DNA of 64,000 nucleotides. Source: an uncultured Clostridia bacterium. Its GTDB lineage: Bacteria > Bacillota > Clostridia > TANB77 > CAG-508. The notes beneath the pieces were generated by a model, which saw only the letters and a list, made by a program, of their open reading frames with translations, ran no database searches and was not told the DNA's origin. The stretch covers positions 310,001 through 374,000 of the forward strand of contig OV788638.1 of assembly GCA_928721565.1 (NCBI GenBank), read 5' to 3'. The position numbers and the translations under genes are program-made. Below, one piece after another: positions 59,826 to 64,000 of the stretch. Numbering within the stretch: the stretch's first letter is position 1; each line of letters begins with the position of its first letter.

Positions 59826-60488
59826 ATGGCAAAAGCAACAATTGTAACAAAAATTAATAAATTTGATGACTGTAACGTTTTTCAAACAAATACAACATGT
59901 AATTTATTAATACAAGAAGTCAATGCAACAACGGTAAAAGTTTTGTCTTCTTTATATAGCAATCTATTTACTACTATAGAAACCGTAGTAGGTTGCTTCC
60001 ATGAAGAATCTAATTTTACTAGCGAAATAGCCAATATATTTAATTGCGATCAAATTAAGTATATTTTACTGCCTTTCAATGGTGCCAAATTGCTAGTATC
60101 TTCAGAAAGTACAGAATTCGAAGTATACCAGCAATGGGAAGAGTTCGAGGATGCTAATTACTTTAAAAAGTGTAACCGCCAAGACTTGTTATACTCAAAA
60201 ATACTTTTTAAAGATCCGGCATCAATTGATGCATGGTATAATTATGCAAAATCTACTACTAGCAATATTATGGATGTCGCTAGAAGATTAGCTAAATTTA
60301 TGCAAACTATGTTGCCTACTGATTCTGATGTAACTATAGATGATATAGCTAAAGCTTTCAGTGAAGCAACCAACATAATCGAACTTATACCAGGTTCAGC
60401 ATATGCCATAAAGATCCTATCTCAGTGTTGGAAATATGGCGATGAAATTTATCAATATTATTTCATCCAAAATTGCTGTACCAATTAG
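59826..60488 (+). CDS. Protein of unknown function (220 aa)
   Basis: Not recognised. A soluble protein with a beta-rich first half (ATIVTKINKFDDCNVFQTNT, CNLLIQEVNATTVKVLSSLY, IKYILLPFNGAKLLVSSEST) and a helical second half (ASIDAWYNYAKSTTSNIMDV, ARRLAKFMQTML, DIAKAFSEATNIIELIPGSA, YAIKILSQCWKYG). Seven cysteines, two adjacent near the end (NCCTN). No signal peptide. AAAGGAGG seven bases before the ATG, its own promoter and a terminator mark it as a single-gene unit. It is beyond the tRNA and so probably outside the mobile element. Confidence 0.75.
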   Translation: MAKATIVTKINKFDDCNVFQTNTTCNLLIQEVNATTVKVLSSLYSNLFTTIETVVGCFHEESNFTSEIANIFNCDQIKYILLPFNGAKLLVSSESTEFEVYQQWEEFEDANYFKKCNRQDLLYSKILFKDPASIDAWYNYAKSTTSNIMDVARRLAKFMQTMLPTDSDVTIDDIAKAFSEATNIIELIPGSAYAIKILSQCWKYGDEIYQYYFIQNCCTN

Positions 60489-60512
60489 ATAATAATTTTA
60501 ATTGATTGGTTC

Positions 60513-60546
60513 CAAAAAGGGTGTCTATTGGCGCCCTTTTATTTTT
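60513..60546 (+). terminator. Terminator of the 59826 gene
   Basis: AAAAGGG and CCCTTTT form an imperfect stem with a short loop, followed by TATTTTTT. Confidence 0.75.
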
Positions 60547-60550
60547 TATG

Positions 60551-60579
60551 TTGAATTTTTTTAATTGCTATGTTATAAC
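60551..60579 (+). promoter_or_regulatory. Promoter of the 60600 gene
   Basis: TTGAAT (60551-60556), 17 bases, TATAAC (60574-60579), beginning right after the preceding terminator. The leader is very short. Confidence 0.55.
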
Positions 60580-60599
60580 TGTGTAAAAGGAGATTAACT

Positions 60600-61661
60600 A
60601 TGAATAAATATTCCAAAAATTTAAACACAGAACTTCAAGAATATTTAAAAATATTATCACCTGAATTTCCAGATTGGTTACTAGATTATATTTATACCCC
60701 AGAGATGTTAAGGTTAGATAAGATTGGTATGTCTTGTGGTACATCTTATACAAAAGTATATAATGATAAATATTTTTACTCTACATTAACACATAGTGTA
60801 GCTGTTTCTTTAATTATCTGGAATTTTACACATGATAAAAAGCAAACTCTTTCAGGATTATTTCATGATATTGCAACACCAACATTTAAGCATTGTATAG
60901 ATTTTATGAATGGTGACTCTGAACATCAAGAGTCTACTGAAGAGAGAACAGAACAAATAATTAGAAATTCAAAAGAAATAATGAATTTACTAAATAAAGA
61001 TAATATCAAAATTGACGAAGTTTCTGATTATCATATTTATCCAATTGCTGATAATGATACTCCATTGTTAAGTGCTGACAGGCTTGAATACACATTATCT
61101 GGTGGTCTATATCAAGTTAAAGTATTTGATTTAAATTCTATTGAAAAGTATTATAACAATATAATTGTAACAAAAAATGAAAACAATATAAATGAACTTT
61201 CATTTAAAGATATCAAAATTTGCCAAAGTTTCATTCATGATATTTCAAAATTATGGCCTCGTTGGATTGAAGATGAAGATAGATTATGCATGCAATTTGT
61301 TGCAGATATTATTAAATCAATGAATAAAAAAGGCTATATTACTGTTGATGATTTATATACTCTTTCTGAATCAGAAGTATTACAATTAATTAAAACTTGT
61401 GATGATTCTTCTATAAGAAATTCATTTAATCTTTTTGAAAATGCTACTAGAAATTCTGTATATAAAAGTGATTTTCCAAATGATAAAATTTATTGTACAA
61501 CTGTAAAAGGTAAAAAAAGATATATTAATCCTTTGGTAATTTCCAATAATAAAGCTTGTAGAATTTCTAATGTTTCTTCTCAGGCTAATAATGATATAAA
61601 TAATTTTTTAAATATGAAATTACATACTTATATAGGATTTGACTTTAAAACAAATATATAA
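60600..61661 (+). CDS. HD-domain phosphohydrolase (dGTPase-like family)
   Basis: 353 residues. HD metal set: H in STLTHSVAVS (about 66), HD in GLFHDIATPTFKH (about 89-90), and D in LLSADRLEYTLSG (about 161). The layout, with FNGD-like FMNGDSEHQESTEE between motifs, resembles dNTP triphosphohydrolase-type HD proteins, but it is shorter than canonical dGTPase and the substrate is unknown. AAAGGAG precedes the ATG. Plus strand, own promoter, and a shared terminator with groEL. Confidence 0.82.
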   Translation: MNKYSKNLNTELQEYLKILSPEFPDWLLDYIYTPEMLRLDKIGMSCGTSYTKVYNDKYFYSTLTHSVAVSLIIWNFTHDKKQTLSGLFHDIATPTFKHCIDFMNGDSEHQESTEERTEQIIRNSKEIMNLLNKDNIKIDEVSDYHIYPIADNDTPLLSADRLEYTLSGGLYQVKVFDLNSIEKYYNNIIVTKNENNINELSFKDIKICQSFIHDISKLWPRWIEDEDRLCMQFVADIIKSMNKKGYITVDDLYTLSESEVLQLIKTCDDSSIRNSFNLFENATRNSVYKSDFPNDKIYCTTVKGKKRYINPLVISNNKACRISNVSSQANNDINNFLNMKLHTYIGFDFKTNI

Positions 61662-61692
61662 AATAAAAAGTGGCTTTTGCCACTTTTTATTT
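61661..61692. terminator. Bidirectional terminator between the HD gene and groEL
   Basis: Stem AAATAAAAAGTGGC / GCCACTTTTTATTT with a TTTT loop. Confidence 0.88.
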
Positions 61693-61698
61693 GTGTTT

Positions 61699-63336
61699 TT
61701 AATACATTCCACCCATTCCATTATCCATTTCATGATTGTTTCCACATCCACAGTCTTTAGGTTCTGGAGCATCTGTTACCAAGCTCTCTGTTGTTAATAC
61801 CATTGCTGCAATTGATGCTGCATTTTGTAGAGCACTTCTTGTAACTTTTGTTGGGTCTACAATTCCAGCTTTCTTCATATCAACATATTCTTCTTTATCT
61901 GCATCAAATCCAAATCCTTTTTCTGCTTTCTTTACTCCTTCAAGTATAACAGCTGGTTCTAATCCTGCATTTCTTGCAATTTGTTTAACTGGTTCTTCTA
62001 ATGCTTTTAATACTATTTCTGCACCTAATTTTTCTCCACCATTTAAAGATTCAGCTATTTTTTCTACTGATGGCATAATATTTACATATGTTGTTCCTCC
62101 ACCAGCTACAATACCTTCTTCTACTGCTGCTTTTGTTGCAGATAGTGCATCTTCAATTCTTAGTTTTTTGTCTTTCATTTCTACTTCTGTTGCCGCACCA
62201 ACTCCGATTACTGCAACTCCGCCAGCAATTTTAGCCAATCTCTCTTGCAAATTTTCTTTATCAAATTCACTCTTTGTTTCTTCTATTTGAGCTTTTATTT
62301 GTTTTACCCTTGCTGAAATTTTTTCTTTATCTCCTGCGCCATCTACAATTATTGTATTTTCTTTTTGAACTTTTATTTGTTTTGCTCTTCCTAGTTGTTC
62401 AATTTGTGTATCTTTTAATTCCATTCCAAGATCTTGTGATATAACTTCTCCACCTGTTAATATTGCCATATCTTCTAGCATTGCTTTTCTCTTATCTCCA
62501 AATCCAGGTGCTTTAACTGCTACAACATTTAATACTCCTCTTAATTTGTTTAATATTAATGTTGATAATGCTTCACTTTCAATGTCATCACATACAATTA
62601 CTAGTTTTCCTGATGATTGCATTAAGTTTTCTAGTAATGGTAGTATTTCTTGAATGTTACTTATTTTTCTGTCTGTTATTAATATATATGGATTGTCTAT
62701 TATTGCTTCCATTTTTTCTGTATCTGTTACCATATATGGTGATACATATCCTTTATCAAATTGCATTCCTTCTACTACATTTAATTCTGTTTGTGATGTT
62801 TTTGATTCTTCGATTGTTATTACACCATCTTTTGATACTTTTTCCATTGCATCTGCAATTAATTCTCCTACTTCTGCATTGTTTGCAGATATACTTGCAA
62901 CTCTTGCTATGTCTTCTTTTCCATTTACTGGTGATGTTATGTTCTTTAATTCTGTAACAGCTCCATCTACAGCTTTTTCTATACCTCTTTTTATTGCCAT
63001 TGGGTCAGCTCCTGCTGCAACATTTTTTACACCTTCTTTTATCATTGCTTGTGCTAAAACTGTTGCTGTTGTAGTTCCATCTCCTGCAACATCATTTGTT
63101 TTTGTAGATACTTCTTTTACTAAGCGAGCTCCCATATTTTCAAACTTATCTTCTAATTCAATTTCTTTTGCTATTGTTACTCCATCATTTGTGATTAATG
63201 GAGCTCCATAACTTTTATCTAATACTACATTTCTTCCTTTTGGTCCTAATGTAACTTTTACTGTGTCTGCTAATTTATTGACACCTTCTAATAAAGATTT
63301 TCTTGCATCTTCTCCAAATTTAATTTGTTTTGCCAT
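61699..63336 (-). CDS. groEL: Chaperonin GroEL
   Basis: 60-kDa chaperonin subunit, 545 residues: VKVTLGPKGRNVVLDKSYGAP, NDVAGDGTTTATVLAQAM (ATP site), KAPGFGDKRKAMLEDMA, AAVEEGIVAGGGT. The C-terminus is a short Gly-Met tail (MDNGMGGMY) preceded by CGCGNNHE, so less regular than the usual GGM repeat. Start at 63336 behind AAAGGA. 23 bases after groES. Confidence 0.97.
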   Translation of the reverse strand: MAKQIKFGEDARKSLLEGVNKLADTVKVTLGPKGRNVVLDKSYGAPLITNDGVTIAKEIELEDKFENMGARLVKEVSTKTNDVAGDGTTTATVLAQAMIKEGVKNVAAGADPMAIKRGIEKAVDGAVTELKNITSPVNGKEDIARVASISANNAEVGELIADAMEKVSKDGVITIEESKTSQTELNVVEGMQFDKGYVSPYMVTDTEKMEAIIDNPYILITDRKISNIQEILPLLENLMQSSGKLVIVCDDIESEALSTLILNKLRGVLNVVAVKAPGFGDKRKAMLEDMAILTGGEVISQDLGMELKDTQIEQLGRAKQIKVQKENTIIVDGAGDKEKISARVKQIKAQIEETKSEFDKENLQERLAKIAGGVAVIGVGAATEVEMKDKKLRIEDALSATKAAVEEGIVAGGGTTYVNIMPSVEKIAESLNGGEKLGAEIVLKALEEPVKQIARNAGLEPAVILEGVKKAEKGFGFDADKEEYVDMKKAGIVDPTKVTRSALQNAASIAAMVLTTESLVTDAPEPKDCGCGNNHEMDNGMGGMY

Positions 63337-63359
63337 ATTAATCATTCCTTTCTCTTAAA

Positions 63360-63641
63360 TTATTTTACTATAGCTAATATATCTTCTTCTCTTAAAATAA
63401 TGTAATCTTCACCTTCATATTTTACTTCTGTTCCTCCATATTTGCTGACTACTACATTATCTCCTTTTTTTACTTCCATTTCTTCTCTTTTTCCATCTAT
63501 TAATCTTCCAGGTCCTACTTCTATAACTTCTGCTATTTGTGGTTTCTCTTGTGCTGAACTTGCTAGGATTATTCCACTTTTTGTAGTTTCCTCACTTTCT
63601 TTCATTTTTACCAATACTCTATCTGCTAATGGTTTTATCAT
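63360..63641 (-). CDS. groES: Co-chaperonin GroES
   Basis: 10-kDa lid of GroEL, 93 residues: MIKPLADRVLVKMKESEETT, mobile loop with SGIILASSAQEKP, then GPGRLIDG and GDNVVVSKYGGTEVKYEGED. AGGAGG precedes the ATG at 63641; the frame continues to 63680 only across the leader. Confidence 0.96.
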   Translation of the reverse strand: MIKPLADRVLVKMKESEETTKSGIILASSAQEKPQIAEVIEVGPGRLIDGKREEMEVKKGDNVVVSKYGGTEVKYEGEDYIILREEDILAIVK

Positions 63642-63673
63642 AAATATTACCTCCTTATTTTTGCTAATTGTTA

Positions 63674-63700
63674 TTAGCACTCTTTTATATTGACTGCTAA
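63674..63700 (-). promoter_or_regulatory. CIRCE operator (HrcA site)
   Basis: Minus strand TTAGCAGTC, nine bases, GAGTGCTAA: the CIRCE consensus with one mismatch in one arm. HrcA bound here represses groES-groEL until heat shock. hrcA itself is not in the window. Confidence 0.95.
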
Positions 63701-63701
63701 T

Positions 63702-63730
63702 AATATATACCCATTTTTTCTCAATGTCAA
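63702..63730 (-). promoter_or_regulatory. Promoter of groES-groEL
   Basis: Minus-strand TTGACA (63725-63730), 17 bases, TATATT (63702-63707), directly upstream of CIRCE. Confidence 0.8.
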
Positions 63731-63790
63731 TAGATTTATTTAATTTTCACAAAAAGTTCACATTCAACTTATTGTATTCATAAAAAATAA

Positions 63791-63814
63791 ATTTAGAACC
63801 AATTTGTTCTAAAT
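63791..63814. promoter_or_regulatory. 9-bp inverted repeat just upstream of a promoter
   Basis: ATTTAGAAC-CAATTT-GTTCTAAAT ends two bases before the -35 of the 63896 gene. It resembles an operator. The GAAC/GTTC half-sites recall LexA boxes, but their spacing is six rather than four. Confidence 0.45.
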
Positions 63815-63816
63815 GT

Positions 63817-63845
63817 TTGCTAATTGCATATATTTATGATATAAT
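63817..63845 (+). promoter_or_regulatory. Promoter of the 63896 gene
   Basis: TTGCTA (63817-63822), 17 bases, TATAAT (63840-63845). Confidence 0.65.
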
Positions 63846-63895
63846 CCATGTTACAATGTAATTTGCACAAAGAAATTCTAAGGAGGTAAACGCAA

Positions 63896-64000
63896 ATGGG
63901 AATAGCTATTCGGGAATTTGAATTAGCAATGGAAGCGCTAAACGCTGAACCGCTTCCAAAAAAGGAAATACAACATGGTATGTGGGTACCATGTTTCAAG
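63896..64000 (+). CDS. Start of an unrecognised gene, cut by the window edge
   Basis: ATG at 63896 behind AAGGAGGT; 35 codons are visible (MGIAIREFELAMEALNAEPL, then PKKEIQHGMWVPCFK). The codons use more G and C than the surroundings (GCG, CGG, CCG), as in the other small plus-strand genes. Function unknown. Confidence 0.6.
   Translation, partial: MGIAIREFELAMEALNAEPLPKKEIQHGMWVPCFK

Noticed and set aside
63791..63814. LexA (SOS) box upstream of the 63896 gene
   Set aside because: The half-sites are GAAC and GTTC, but with six bases between them instead of four, so it is only reported as an unspecified inverted repeat.

Overview
The window is low-G+C DNA (roughly 30% by eye) from a Clostridia-type Bacillota, most likely an uncultured gut species. 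Reasons: Gram-positive gene orders (ylxM-ffh-rpsP-KH-rimM-trmD-rplS; pyrH-frr-uppS-cdsA-rseP; groES-groEL behind a CIRCE operator), a T-box leader before pheST, glycyl-radical pyruvate formate-lyase with its activase, many TTGACA-N17-TATAAT promoters, and a reductase-terminated NRPS of the type known from gut Clostridia. Nearly all housekeeping genes are on the minus strand. Small or orphan genes with their own promoter and terminator sit between them on the plus strand.

Layout. 1-3.1 kb: mfd, broken by an apparent one-base deletion and running off the left edge. 3.2-6.7 kb: a Cys-rich mini-protein, topB, an HD hydrolase and an anchored protein. 6.7-12.6 kb: leuS, an OGG-type glycosylase and a Lon-like protease. 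12.8-17.3 kb: an orphan 86-residue protein and the ribosomal/SRP operon. 17.3-28.8 kb: an adenosine-deaminase-like protein fused to a Rossmann-like domain; then pheST with its T-box, flanked by two paralogous surface proteins whose C-terminal FGE/C-type-lectin ends differ in a pattern like diversity-generating-retroelement targets; then a membrane spermidine-synthase-like protein. 28.9-36.3 kb: DUF378 protein, aspS, a 54-residue membrane protein, a PDZ-less site-2 protease, a zeta-type toxin/antitoxin pair where dxr usually lies, cdsA, uppS, frr, pyrH. 36.4-42.4 kb: two long inverted-repeat elements, pflA, pflB, tex. 42.4-46.2 kb: an HD-GYP response regulator, two small plus-strand genes and a 7TM sensor kinase. 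46.2-53.6 kb: a C-A-T-C-A-T-R NRPS one base upstream of the kinase gene. 53.8-59.6 kb: an HtrA protease, then a decayed mobilizable element (high-G+C gene, frameshifted gene, start-less MobV relaxase, large serine recombinase) beside tRNA-Arg(ACG). 59.8-64 kb: an unrecognised 220-residue protein, an HD hydrolase, groES-groEL with CIRCE, and the start of one more plus-strand gene.

How the genes fit together. The core is translation, protein export, envelope lipid synthesis and protein quality control. The accessory layer is what stands out. The NRPS should release a dipeptide aldehyde (or its cyclised pyrazinone), and its tight coupling to a membrane sensor kinase suggests that synthesis is linked to sensing. 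The paired FGE-type surface proteins look like diversified ligand-binding tips, though no reverse transcriptase or template repeat was recognised in this window. All functional calls are from reading the sequence; no database search was run.
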